Shown here in pieces: positions 33,982-46,024 of a stretch of DNA of 64,000 nucleotides. The stretch comes from Orbilia blumenaviensis (lineage: Eukaryota > Ascomycota > Orbiliomycetes > Orbiliales > Orbiliaceae). Positions within the stretch are counted from its first letter, which is position 1. Every line of letters begins with the position of its first letter. The position numbers and the translations under genes are program-made. Below the pieces are notes generated by a model. The model made no database searches. It had not been told where the DNA came from and worked only from the letters and a program-made list of their open reading frames with translations. The stretch is from the NCBI GenBank assembly GCA_036872755.1, contig JAVHNS010000011.1:682001-746000 (forward strand), read 5' to 3'.

Positions 33982-34945
33982 TGTGATCGATGTGATAGTA
34001 TGGTGACTCGTTAGCTAATTTGAGATATGTTAATTGGGAGAATAGAAGACTGATTGTACAACAGAGTGGGCTGAGTATAGAGCTTCGCGAATGCGACAAC
34101 AATGGCTTTGTAATGCGGTCTTCGAAAGGAATAATCAGCGGACCGGTGGCCATGGGGCCTTTTATAATACTGCTAGGGACAGTGACTTGCCGAATTGTAG
34201 TGGTGCACAACGTTCAAGCCTTCAGCTAGTTGGCGACTTCCAGCCAGCCTTAACGAACGGCACCTGGGAGTAAAATTCAAAATATTGTGCATGCAAGATA
34301 ATTGAGACGCGGCCAGTATCTAAATCTGATATCCAATAAACTAGCCTCTACGATTACCTACTATCCCGCTCCCAATCTAACCGCACCACATTCTTCCTAG
34401 GCTGTCGATCCACACACCAAGAGTCCCGGTGTATCTTTAGATATCCTGGTCCAGCTCCAAGTACTATCTGTAGCGCACCATTGCAATAGCTAACTTGCAG
34501 AACGCAAACCTCGGGGATATTGCATGGCCATATGGAACGCGTCAGCAAAGGGTTGAAAAAGAAAATTCTTGACACTGCCGTAGCTTGTAGAGGGTATCGG
34601 TGTAGCCATAGCCACTGAAGGTGGATAGATGTATAATTTCAATAAGAAATTGAAGCCTTGTATAAATTAAGAACTCCACGGCGTCGACGCATAAATATAG
34701 CCTTATCACCTCATAATTAAACCTACAATTCGAATAGTTCATGTATCACACCGAAAAGCCAGAGAGCATATATATTTACCTTCAAGTTATAACCAATCCC
34801 AGGTTCAGCCAGCCTTTCCCTGGCCTATTCAGTCTAGCTGTTTCCGTACTTTTGCAGGAGCACTTAAGTAAAAGGTTTTTATTTGTGCTACTATTCATAT
34901 CTATCAACGCTCTCACCGGTCACCCAATCGGCCAAAGCGAGCCAG
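33982..34945. promoter_or_regulatory. Divergent promoter region between the 730-residue gene and the dioxygenase-like gene
   Basis: 964 bases, AT-rich, with starts pointing outwards on both sides. No gene with support. A GCCTCTACGATTAC word at 34345-34358 resembles part of the dispersed motif seen at 38.2-39.2 kb, but the match is short. Confidence 0.45.
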
Positions 34946-35905
34946 ATGGTCATGGATCCGATTACACCAACTCTTGAGAGGGGTATCCCTATCTTTTCGA
35001 TCCCTGAAGCGAGCCGCCAAGCGGGACTTTATCCTCCAGAGCTACTCGCAAGTTCCATCAAACACCTCCATGCGTCTGGCGTAATCGTACTTGAAAATGC
35101 AATCGACCCACAACATCTTGATGCATTGAACGAGGTCCTCGCGCCTCAAGCCAAGAAGCTAGCTTGCCTGCCTGGCAGACATTTTAACTTCGGTACCGAA
35201 ACAGGCAACATTAACCAGGCCCCTCCTTCGGACGAGAGGCTAATGTTTTCTGATGTTTGGGCGAACAAATTTGTAATGCCAACACTCGCTGCCATTCTTG
35301 GGCCTGAACCAGTCTTGCAGTATGCCACTGGCAACACAGCTCTGCAGACCCCTTCAAACACTCGGCAGCCGGTCCATTCAGATATAGACTTTTCCCATCC
35401 AAATTTCCCTTTTTCTATGGTAGTAAACATACCATTGGTTGATATGACTATCGAGAATGGGGCACTCGAGGTCTGGCCTGGCACCCACATGACTACTTTT
35501 GAAGACCAAGTATTGAAAGCCGGTCAATCTGGGGACCTGCCGGTGAGAGCGATCATTCCAGAACTGCTTCACCTCCGCGAGACAGTTTGTCCCCCAGTCA
35601 GGGCAGTTGTGCCAAAAGGGAGTATAATTGTCCGAGATCTGCGGCTCTGGCACGCCGGCTGCCCAAATTTAACCTCCGACCCAAGGGTCATGCTTGCATT
35701 TGTTTGGCAAGCAGCGTGGTGGTGTGGGAGAGGTTGGTTTGAACTTCCTGTCAGGCTTCGCTCACTCCTAAGCAGTTGGGAAAACGGAACCGTTAGGTTT
35801 CGTATCGCTGCGAGATGGACGGATGACGACGGAGCTTCCCGTCGACAGGAAATTGAGGACAGCAATCTTGGAAGCCTAGATACAACAGTCTCAAGCCTTT
35901 TCTAA
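34946..35905 (+). CDS. Phytanoyl-CoA dioxygenase (PhyH)-like Fe(II)/2-oxoglutarate oxygenase
   Basis: 319 residues from the ATG at 34946 (MVMDPITPTLERG); a second ATG is two codons later. The family fold is recognisable from an N-terminal SGVIVLENAIDPQHLDAL, the iron-binding HxD in PVHSDIDFSHP, a WPGTHMTTF strand, and the distal His in RDLRLWHAGCPN. Members hydroxylate lipids or secondary metabolites using 2-oxoglutarate and O2. The substrate is unknown. No signal peptide and no introns. Upstream it is divergent from the unknown 730-residue gene. It might be part of a small metabolic pair, but I see no synthase backbone nearby. Confidence 0.85.
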   Translation: MVMDPITPTLERGIPIFSIPEASRQAGLYPPELLASSIKHLHASGVIVLENAIDPQHLDALNEVLAPQAKKLACLPGRHFNFGTETGNINQAPPSDERLMFSDVWANKFVMPTLAAILGPEPVLQYATGNTALQTPSNTRQPVHSDIDFSHPNFPFSMVVNIPLVDMTIENGALEVWPGTHMTTFEDQVLKAGQSGDLPVRAIIPELLHLRETVCPPVRAVVPKGSIIVRDLRLWHAGCPNLTSDPRVMLAFVWQAAWWCGRGWFELPVRLRSLLSSWENGTVRFRIAARWTDDDGASRRQEIEDSNLGSLDTTVSSLF

Positions 35906-37356
35906 AACTTTGAGGTTTCTTTCAAGCCCAGATCTCAAGCCATGTAGGCAACAATAGATATGGTACTATGTCATTAAAAAGTATTTCGAAACAAGAAAGC
36001 CTTTAACTTTGGTTATAATTCCACTGTTTTCATTCTAGATGTAGCTAGTTTTTGTGCGGTTTTTTTAATAAAAATTTTCGTTTAACCGACTAAACATGTA
36101 TACACCGGGAGACACTTGTAACAACGACAGCTCGCAGTAGACATGCATGCATACATACTCTCCCGCGATCATTCTCGAAGTATTAGAAATTGATGCCTAG
36201 TTAATTGTTCTCCCCAGCCTTGAATAGAAGCAATTTTATTCTTGAACTGGATACAATCGAATAGTCGACCTTCTCCTCCGCCAAATTATATCCCTCACCC
36301 GTAAAGAAATATCGTCGGCTGTATCGGAAGAAAAAAGTGTACAGACTAACCTAATTCACATCCAATATCTTGAGAACGCCGACGAGATTTCTACGGGTTT
36401 AACGTCTCAAAATTTCAATCACAATTTCAGAAAGGCATCAACATAATTATACAATACGATGTGTACGAAAGTTGATCAAAAGCGCTCTTTAAGGTGCTCA
36501 CGCCCCCAAACCCGCCCGGCCCTAGCCCCTCAATCCAGCCTCCACACAGTGCACTAGTGGCTCAGTCAGCCTCAGAATTCATGAATGACTTGCTCACTAT
36601 TATTCCACAAGCTACAGCATTTCCAGGACCCAAAGTTTCATAATAATATTAATCCCGGGTTACTGAGCCTTATGACTAGGTGCATATACCCGTTGCAGCG
36701 GTTCCACTCCGAGAACTTAGCTCATAACGGTCAGCGGTCTGACCAAACTAATGTCTCATGCGCATGCATGTCTCTCCAGATAGCGGACCAGCGCCGGCAC
36801 CCCGCTACGGAAACTTCTCCCGCTGCATGAACGTTCGAACAGCGCCCGACCAGCCCTGGCGAAAGTCTCAAGCAGGCGAGAAACCGACTATTTTCCAAGA
36901 ACCGTTCTGGCGTGTCTTCAAGCGAACTCCAAAGTCTTTGAAGCCCACTACGGTACCATGGTACTGGCTAAACATAGCCCTGTATTAACCACAATATCAC
37001 GATCCTATTAATTGTCAGGCTCCAGTGCTGCAAAATGCAACAATTTCAACACGCGAATACCACCAATTGCCTCCCTGTTGCTAGTTGCACAAGTCTATTT
37101 TTCTCCCAATTTGGTCCAACCCGAACTAGCACACCCTAGCCCACCACAAATCCAGTCTAGTCCGTCTTCCCAAAAAATACTTAGATCTACATATATAAAA
37201 TCTTGCCTCGTGCATAGCCGCCATCTCGTCAGGGTATAGGGATTCGTCTTCCCGTGTGTTGCAGCCAGAGTTACCTAGGCCATTCTCTCCCTATGATCCA
37301 GTTGCAGATACAGGCAGCTACAGGTTGTATTATCTCGATGTCGAAATCTCATTGTA

Positions 37357-37524
37357 AGTACCGTACGGAGTTTTGGCTGCTTTCTCAAGACGGTTTATAG
37401 ATAAAAGGGAACTTAAAACAGGATAAATAACGATTTGGAAGTGAATAATACGGCTTGTCTTCTTTTTAAAATGTTTTAATATTCGGAAGCAGTCCCAGAA
37501 AAGGTACCCTAATCCCCTACGGTA
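37357..37524 (+). repeat. Diverged direct repeat, copy 1
   Basis: Begins AGTACCGTACGGAGTTTTGG and ends CCCCTACGGTA. It matches 37843-38017 along its length, for example CTTTTTAAAATGTTTTAATA here against CTTTTTAAAATCTTTTAATA there, with substitutions and small indels. Likely an ancient duplicated or transposon-derived unit; no coding capacity seen. Confidence 0.85.
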
Positions 37525-37842
37525 TTCAATTAAGCTTTAAATCCAAGGGCGATATTTGCCAATAACATTATGTAACCAGCTATCGGCTGGTTGGCGTCAC
37601 GACAGTTTTGCCATCGAGCTGTGCCGTGCCACGCGTCTAGCTTACCCGAGTCCACGCAATTACTTTTCTCAAAGTACCAAAATTAGGCGTAACGAAGGGT
37701 GCTCCCTTCCCTTATTTGAAGCCTTGTCACCCCAGCCGCTCTAACTACGACGTAGTTGCTCGTCCCTGCCACGCGCCTGGTCTACGAGACAAGTTTGCCC
37801 CAGATCAACTTTCCACTTCCTAACCACAATAAAACTCCAGAA

Positions 37843-38017
37843 AGTACCGTACAGAATCTTGGCTGGTTTCTCAAGATCTTAAGACTGTTCATAGAAAAAA
37901 GAGATCTTAAAACAGTATAAATAGGGATTTAAGGGAAAACAAGACGGCTTGCTTTCTTTTTAAAATCTTTTAATATTCCGAAGTGGTCATAGGAAAGTAC
38001 ACAAACCCCCTACGGTA
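37843..38017 (+). repeat. Diverged direct repeat, copy 2
   Basis: Begins AGTACCGTACAGAATCTTGG and ends CCCCTACGGTA. Second copy of the unit at 37357-37524, 486 bases downstream in the same orientation. Both copies share a poly-T/AAAA core and the flanking words. Confidence 0.85.
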
Positions 38018-38207
38018 AATATGTAGCGGATTTCAACTCATCTCAAGAAAAGGATTTAGCGCAAGTTTTTAGAGATTGTAACTAGTCGTATATACCTATG
38101 GCCCTAGGAGTTATATTCCAAAGTTAATGCTCTTCGGAACCCGATTTCCCAATTAATTCCCACCCTACCACTAGTACACTCTTCTTCAATATATATAGAC
38201 ATAACTT

Positions 38208-38225
38208 GAGGCTGGTTTACGAGAC
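38208..38225 (-). repeat. Dispersed 18-base motif, reverse copy
   Basis: The reverse complement of this site is GTCTCGTAAACCAGCCTC, identical to 39201-39218 and one mismatch from 38545-38562. An 18-base exact repeat in reverse orientation within 1 kb is unlikely by chance and fits a fragment of a dispersed element. Confidence 0.75.
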
Positions 38226-38544
38226 CAACGTTGCAACATAACTCCTTTTTTCTTGGTATATTTGCAAATGTTCGTCTTTTTAACCACACGCGTGATTAGC
38301 AAGGCAGTTAATTGATACGTCTCTATCAGGTCCGAGTTTGTCGAAATATCTTATCCATTTCTGTCGCGCTAGGAACACTTTTCTAATATCAGACTGCACA
38401 TCTACATGACCACGTACATACCTACTGTACCGGAAGTAAGTGCTCTGGGGCTCAATCCGGTGTTAGAACGTATTGCAGCATGAACCAGGATTGAAATAGT
38501 ATTATGGCCGAAAATAAACGGTATTAGTATGGCATTATATAATA

Positions 38545-38562
38545 GTCTCGTAAACAAGCCTC
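38545..38562 (+). repeat. Dispersed 18-base motif, forward copy with one mismatch
   Basis: GTCTCGTAAACAAGCCTC, differing from the others by one base. It is followed by GACGATTATACTTGTATC, so the copies share little beyond the motif itself. Confidence 0.7.
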
Positions 38563-39200
38563 GACGATTATACTTGTATCTTACCCAACCCTTCCGCACA
38601 AAAAGTTAAAACATCTCTACGCGATCGAAAATACAACGGTGTTTTTAAACACTATTATTCTGGTGCGGTAGGTGGTTTCGCAAACCAGTATCAACAAACC
38701 GGCCTAGCGCAATATATATATGGATATTTTATAAATATCTTAAATCCACATATTCATATACAATCTTATAAACCGCCGCGCCAGCATGAACCCCCTCGTT
38801 CGGTATCCCACCGCCACCAACAAAGAACCACTACGTAGTCCTCAAGCTCCCATATAAAAAGAAATCTCATCAAAACGGCGAATTCGCGAACCGAATAAGT
38901 CCAATGCAAGTTTGTTTATAATATGGTATACCAAAATAACTATTGATAATATAACGTATGGCGCACTATTTGCTTTAAAGTGGTATAGACTTTCGTGGGC
39001 ATATAGCATTATTGCTTGATTAAACGAGGAGTATCAGCACCTAAGAGGGTGAAATTCACCCAGCTACGCCCCTGAGTCCAAATTCCATGTCGGCCTACAG
39101 TATCCACACACAGCATTTCACTGACACACACACACAACTATATATAATCAATTCTGCAAAATCCTCAAAGCCCCAGAGTAATAGTATTTCAATATCATTG

Positions 39201-39218
39201 GTCTCGTAAACCAGCCTC
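39201..39218 (+). repeat. Dispersed 18-base motif, forward copy
   Basis: GTCTCGTAAACCAGCCTC, an exact match to the reverse complement of 38208-38225. Followed by an A/T-rich run. Confidence 0.75.
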
Positions 39219-40190
39219 CACGAAGAATGTAATGTAATGTAAATAAAAATAAAATATATAAAGTATGTATGTATAAACGACCCATATATACACATATATA
39301 TCGACAAAAGAAACAAAAAAAAAAAAAGAGGAGAAGAAGGTATGAAATGAAAATGAAAGTTGCCCAAAACAAAAAAGAGAATTGACTCCGTCAAATGTGT
39401 GAAGATAAACAAGCACCTAACCTATACTAACTATAAAATAGAAAAATACCAGAAGCCGACAAAGGGGGAAGAAATGGAATAGACGATAACAAGGTGATGT
39501 ATATGCCAGCTAGCAGCAAACATGAACACCAGAGGGGATAGGAAAGGGGAGAACAAAAGTTCGAAGACCGGGAACAAGATTGAAGGCAAAGCAGGGAGTG
39601 AAATGAGGGAGATGGTTTTGTATTCCAATTCAATGCATTCGTCTCATCAGTAATAGTAATAGTAATAATAATCAAGTAGGTGTGTTAGCGGCGGGCGGAT
39701 AGCAGCTCAGAGCCCATAGGAATGGATGGTGCTAATGAACAGTAAACAGGGCTTTATGGGTGGTTGATATCGCTCATAACAGTCGTATCGCTTTTCTGTT
39801 TGTTTTTTTGCTTTGCTTTTGCTTTCTTTGTTTCATTACTAGTAACCTCCCACAATCAATTATTTCTCTTTCTTCTCTTCCTTTTGTAAACCAAGCAATG
39901 CCAAAAAAAAGAGAAGCAAAAAAGCAAATAAGGCCAGGAGGGAAGGCCTTGTTCCCTGTTAATCTGATTCGGTATCTCTCTTTTGTGAAGTTATTATCTC
40001 CTAGGCAATAAAACACCGGACACCGGCCAATACCATCCTCATCATGAACTTTCCAACAGAAAATATTCCCTCCGCAAGCTTCCAATTCGGCAGGTATTGA
40101 TACAAAAATAATTCCACTACTAGTGAACCCCTCTCACTCTCATGAGTTCCATCCCGATAAAACCAAAAGTATCTCAAGAAAGACAGGATA

Positions 40191-41776
40191 TTATCGAGCT
40201 TCCACCGGTCTTCCTCTGCTGTCCTCCCCCGGTGTCGTAGTAGGAACTCCCGGTAACTTAGCCGTCGGCGTCGGCGGTGTCCCTGTCAAGCTCATGGCCG
40301 CATCTCCATCTCTATCCCTCGTAGCTACTGCAGGTGAGGCTTTCCCGGACATTGACGGCGACTTATGATGCAATATCTGATACTCTTCCTGCTCGGATTT
40401 GTCCTTCCCATTTAAAACTTTCCCGCTCTCTAGTTTTCGTTGTTGAATGGCGAATAACTCGCGGTCGATGGTAGAGGAGTTGTTGGGGACTACTGTCATA
40501 GGTGATATTAAATCTATATCCATTGAGTCGTTTGATCTCGTCGAATCTTTCCGGTCGCCACTGGGTCGAGACGCAGGCGGCGGAGAACCCAGTCGGTATG
40601 AAGGGTCTAGGAGCTGCTCGGTAGGGTACCGCTCTAAGTCTTTTGATGACGTTGAGAAATGCGATTGGATGGCTTGTGTGTGTGTGGGCGAGTCTTTGGG
40701 CTTTGCAGATGCAGGTTCCGCAGCAGGATCTTCCTGTGGCTGGAATTCGTCGGGCGAGCTTTCGAAGGGCGTCTCCTTGAACAGACGTACGTATTCTTCC
40801 GGTACGAGGCCAGATTCACCTATACATAATTTCCGTCAGAAAAAACCTTCAACTCTATTTTCTTTCATTTTTACATAGGTGTATAAAATGGCAGGTTGGG
40901 AAATTTACCTGTTCTGGGGTCTTCGGCGACCAGCCAACCTTGACCATGACGATAACTGACCCAAATAACTTGTCCTTCAACCAGTTCTAACTCATTGTCG
41001 TTTTCCCTTCTGAAATCAAACAATGCAACCGCTTTGCCATGCATTTCTTCATCGGGGTCTGCAATACTAAAATGGTAATCTCTCGAATATCTCGATTCGT
41101 CGCCTTCGTACTCTTCATCTTCTTCCTCTTCATACTCCTCCTCGCCTTCATCTGGTTCTTCAAAATACTCTCCAGTCGCAGGATGGTAGGTTCCTCCGGG
41201 TTCTCCAATGTCCTCGGGTATTTCTATTCCATTTCCGTACTCTCCGTCCTTCATATGCTCTGTTATCGATGACATCTTTGCGTCTTTACTTAATGTGCGG
41301 CCTGACGGTAGTCCTAGCGAGGATTTGTGTTTTCGGTGTTTCTGCGTGATAACTACGGGACTAACTAAATCTTCGTCTTCAAACCAAGGTGGGCCGTCGG
41401 CGAATTTGAGCGGCGGTGGGTGATTCGTGCTACCCCGCGGGTCCCTATGGAGAGCAGCCGAATCGCTCATCCTCCTACCTCCAGGAGAGCCTGCACCCGC
41501 AGCACTGGCACCTGGATTCCACCATCCTAGGAAGGAGCTGATACCGTTTGCGCCAGAGAAGAGGCCAGAGTCGCGGGCCGAGCCGGGAGTAGAGCCAATA
41601 CTGGGGATAGGCGGTGGACCATAATGCAGCGGGTGCGATGGAGGGTACGCAAAATCTCGGACTTTAGTATAAGGAAGGGATTGAAAAGTCGGTTGGGTCG
41701 GTGTGAGCTGGTCTGGGTCGTCGCGGATGATGGGTGTCGCAGGCTCGGACTTCGCCTGCCCCTTTATTGTGGCCAT
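40191..41776 (-). CDS. NBP2: SH3-domain protein of the NBP2/Skb5 type
   Basis: Two exons, 41776-40909 and 40819-40191, give 498 residues. The splice G|GTAAAT ... GTATAG|GT rejoins the SH3 domain at about 246-303 (KAVALFDFRRENDNELELVE, then GWLVAEDPRTG, ESGLVPEEYVRLF). ALYDF-like, trough Trp and PEEYV residues are all present. Upstream is Pro/Gly-rich (HYGPPPIPSIGST) and strongly acidic (about 210-240, EEEYEEEEDEE). The tail is Ser/Thr/Pro-rich and disordered. In yeast, NBP2 is an adaptor that brings the Ptc1 phosphatase to MAP-kinase and stress pathways and has a role in mitosis. Orthology is inferred from domain layout and SH3 wording. Confidence 0.8.
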
Positions 41777-43546
41777 TACTGTTCGCCGACTTTTTCTCTA
41801 CAACTGCTTCTTCTTTCGAATACAAAAACAACTGTCCAGTACTGTTCCCTTTTCTCTAGAGGGGTATGATGAACGGATAAATCGCTGGCGACGGAGTTCC
41901 CTTGAAGAAAAGCAAAAAGTTCCCTATATATGATCCGTTCGCTACCGTGAATGAAGAGTGCCTTAGGGTCCTGAAGTCTTCCTTGGAAGTGAATGATGAG
42001 GAAACCCCAGCGACGACGTATTAGAGGCTTGTGTCGAAGGGTAGGAAGAGGAAGATGCACAAGAGTCGCTTGCGATTTTTCGTATCAAACGAGGAAAACC
42101 TGCGCGATCCAATGGCAGAGGGAGAAAGCGAGGGAGTTTAACTAAATTCGGCGAGAATTGAAACGAAACAATAAGCAGCGGCCGCAGCAACGGTCAGAGG
42201 AAAGAATTTTTGCCGTACGGGAACAGAGACTGCCGGAAATGAGGCCTATGCCTGCCCCAGAAGATGACGAATTCGAATAGAGACAGATTCCGGCTACGGT
42301 TGGAGAGGGTTAAAAATAAAACAAAAAACAAAAAAATGATAATAAATAAGTAAAAGAAGAGATAGAAGATATTCGGCAATGCACAGCAGCGTCAGGGCCG
42401 GTTCGTTCGCTCGTTCTGTCGTTCTTCCGTTCGTTCGTTCGTTTCGTCGGTTCGATGGGAGGAAAATCCAGCTCCTCGCTCGGTTCGCAAACAGGTCTTA
42501 GGGATATTGAGTGCAGTCGTAGTTGTGATGGAGAGGTCGGAGAGGGAGGGAGGAAGAGGGAGATAGAGGCCCAAGAGACCTTTAATTTCGCAAGGCCGAA
42601 TAGGATCGAAGAGGTATGTATCAGGTCCGATGGAAAGGAATCGGACAAGAGAGAGAGTGGGAGAATATGGGAGAGGAAGAGGGTGAGAGGTATGGGGTTT
42701 GAAGCTGGTATGGCGGAGGAGGTTAGGAATGGAAGAAGAGTATGAATCCGAAGCGAAGAAGCGAAGAAGCAGAAACGGAAGAAGAGAGAAATGATATGAG
42801 ACGAACAAGCTGGGTCCGAACAGGGAAGGCGGACTATCGAGAGAGTAGTAGTAGAAGAAGAATATGAAAATGAAGAAGGAGAAGTCGAAGATGAAGATGA
42901 AGATGAAGGAGGAGGAGGAGGAGGAGGAGCAGGAGCAGGAGCAAGAGGTGGGTGGTGGTAGGTTCGGTTCAGGTCAGAGATGGTGGCGGCGGTGGGGTTC
43001 ACTTTCAATTTGGTCAAACCCGCTTCGCTCGTGCCCAATTGTGTCCAATCCCCGTTCGACCTCGAAATACAGTGAAAAAAAATGAAGAAAAAAATAAAAT
43101 ATTAAAAATAAAAAAAATAAATTGAAAATATTGAAAATAAAAAAAATTAAATTTTGAAAAATAAAATAAAATGATGTCGTCGCGGTAAGTGCATGTGCAC
43201 AAGCGATCGAGGATGATTAATTGGATGTGTGTCTGAAGGGTATAATCCGCCGGCCGATGGTGGCTCTTTCAGGGGCGGCACACACAGGCCCGGGCGGGTT
43301 CTTGCCCACTTAAAATTGCAGGCCCAGCGAGCGGCTCGACTGGTAAACAAGATAATAGCAATGATAGTAATAAAAACGAAGAAGACGATGAAGAACAAGA
43401 AAAAGAAGGGGGAGGAATTAAGAAGAAGAATTGGAATCCGGAATATATATTTCCACACGCGCACACAGGCCGCTGAATAGAATGAAGAGCATTATATAAA
43501 TTGAGTGACTACTTAGGAAATTTTTATATCAAAGAAACAAAACGAG

Positions 43547-43582
<36 letters not shown>

Positions 43583-46024
43583 GGAGTCAAATAGAACACT
43601 AGATATACGAGGGAAAAAAAGATATCCAGCTATCAGAGGCGAGCGGGCTGTAAACGCCGCCCTGTATCGTGGGAGATTTGTTCCTGAACGCCTCTATTAT
43701 CAAATCCCGACCACTGGCTAAGCAGCTAGCGCGAGTACATGTATATATTATATTACAGAGACTGGGACTTTTGTACCGGTATTACACCCGCCGCTGCCAC
43801 ATGGAAGCGAATATGGGATGTTATGAATTGATGCATGGTAACGAAATATCATAAAATCCCGTCCCGGAGATATATTGTTTTATAGATTGCGTCGCATTGG
43901 GCAATAGAACGGACACACGCATGCGCACACACACACACTTACATTCAGGTACGGTCGCAAGCGACGGTTGACTTGCAGTAGTTCACTATCGATAGGGCGG
44001 TTGCATTGGGCGTGAGAGCTGTTAATGTTTGCGCAATAAAAAAAGGACGATAAGATAAATGGATTTGACAGATTGATTGATATTGATTGATTGGAAATTG
44101 AATTCAAGGTTTAAGCGGGCGGAAGAGGGGGCGAAGGGCTTGTCTGCCTGCCAGGGACACTTACTCTACATGTCATTCATTGCATTTGCATGGACAATTA
44201 TCTTACTTACCTTGTCGAAGTACTCACAGTCACCACTCACTCACGCCTTAATTGCTAGCTAACCTGAAAAAAAATCCTGAAACTACTATCGATAAGTTAA
44301 CGGCCCCCCTCGGAGAAGAATAGTGGATATAAGAAACCGTGCTAGATTTTTTTTTCAAAACTAACTAATGACTTGCCCAGTAGGTCAATAGAGCCCTTCT
44401 CACTTTCCTTTCACTTCGAACTACTGAACTTGTCCAACAGAGTGTCAAGAGCTCTACGGAAAGAGGTCACTCGAGGGATTTCCTCTTCTCTGTTTGACGA
44501 CCGCGGGCAACTTTTTGGGGGACAGTCGACCTGAAACACCGGCTGCCCTGTTTAGGTTTAGTCTATTTTGCCCCCCGGATGTCCGTTTTCTATAAATAGC
44601 CATAACTGTTCTGCTGAAGATTCATTTCGATCTTTAACTTAAATTTTTTCCTCTTAATTTTAAATTTTTTTCTTCACTGTTGTACTCCGTATCACGATAG
44701 CTAGAGTAACTTAGTGCCCCCGCTTAGCAGTAACCTTAGCACCTAAATGGTAGTTATCAGTATCAATATTATTCTAATATATATATTATTTATTTCCGAT
44801 ATCGCAAGTATACGTACAGAGTTCAGTAAGGTACTATGAGCTGAGACCAAAGCGCATCAGTGGACTGGCAGCTGCAGCCGGCCGGGGCGTCTTCAGGCGC
44901 AGCACATACAAATCACCTGAGCAGAATAACCAGACCACGAAAAAGAACGCAGTTGTCGTTGTTGTTGTCATTGTCGTCCGTGCTTACGTAATCCCGCATG
45001 GCTCTGTCCCACCGAAAATTTCTCTCTCCCCTCAACTGTCTGTCTAGCGTCTGCACCACCAAACATCTTCCCTCATCTCATCCAAGTATCCGTCAATCGA
45101 ATCAATCAACTGATCGCATCGCACTTCCAATTGACCTATCGCATAGCACTAGTGACAGCATCGCCATCTCATTCATGCATTAGGTAAGCTACATACATTC
45201 ATTTATTTGTGCAACCATCATACACACCATTCAAATACCGCACGTTATATACTTCTATTACTATGATGAATAATTATTATTGGAGCTGTCCTAGCTGCGG
45301 CTCTGAGGACAAGCACTTATTAATTACGCAACTTTGAACACTCTGAAACCTTCTTTTACTACCAACCTGTGATTATCATATCACATTACCTCATCTTGCA
45401 TCCCGTCTTGCATCTGTTTGGATCTGTTGGAATCACGAGCTAATGCGGTTGTGCAGAATTCAATAGCGTACAGGTGTTTTCCCTTAGCTGGATACTTGAA
45501 GAGTTATCCATTTCTATTACGTAGTGCTTGGAATCACTTACATAAAATATCTGCTTGCTCGGGTGTTTCGAGACATTGACCTACTAAGTAGTTAACAGCT
45601 CAAGCATTTGCTTAAGCAGTTTTGTGTGGAAATTTTAAGCGCGTGGGCGCCTCTCTGTGTGTGTGCTGGATATATCCAACTTCAAGCCCAGACATACATG
45701 AGACTCGATTAGTTAGATTCCCGGCAGGAGCTTCGTTGTTGACACCTTGTAATCATCTCTAAACTCTTATTACCACCCTCGACTTCATCACTATTTTGTT
45801 CTCTGTCTAGCCTCGTATCTCTGTCATCATTATTATCACCTCAAAAGCACCCTTTAAGATTCTCCGAATAGGTCACGTGCTCTCTACGCGTCTCTCAACC
45901 ACCACCATACACGACCTTGTAAAACACCCACTACACACGTCTCCAAAGCTTCATCACCACACACGTCATACACCCTAGCGCTGTATACTAGCATACCCAC
46001 CCAGAATAGGATCAGGCATAAAAA
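41777..46024. other. 4.2 kb divergent spacer rich in simple repeats
   Basis: Lies upstream of both the SH3 gene (-) and SSU72 (+). The first 1.3 kb (41777-43080) has GTTC tetranucleotides near 42400-42450 and a GAG-rich trinucleotide tract near 42905-42945. An A33 tract is at 43547-43579. The 44900-46020 part is C/T-rich and probably the SSU72 promoter and leader. Open frames such as those at 42310-43038 (Pro/Ser runs) are by-products of these repeats. No gene called. Confidence 0.5.
43547..43579. repeat. A33 homopolymer
   Basis: Uninterrupted run of 33 A. Intergenic. Could be a retroposon-like tail, but no element body is recognisable on its left. Confidence 0.9.

Larger units (their letters stand above)
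35906..40190. other. 4.3 kb gene desert with diverged repeats
   Basis: No convincing coding frame. The sequence is AT-rich and contains a diverged direct duplication (37357-37524 and 37843-38017) and a short motif repeated at 38208, 38545 and 39201, both listed separately. Such material is typical of old, mutated transposon remnants. The right end (39700-40190) is the 3' flank of the SH3 gene. Confidence 0.55.

Noticed and set aside
26842..35905. Secondary-metabolite gene cluster around the GMC and PhyH-like genes
   Set aside because: No polyketide synthase, peptide synthetase, terpene cyclase or transporter is present, and spacing is wide.
42310..43038. 242-codon minus-strand frame with Pro and Ser runs
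   Set aside because: The protein is almost wholly a translation of GAG/GAA repeats and C/T-rich DNA; no conserved motif and no good start context.
43547..43579. Retrotransposon tail
   Set aside because: The A33 run has no recognisable element body or target-site duplication beside it.
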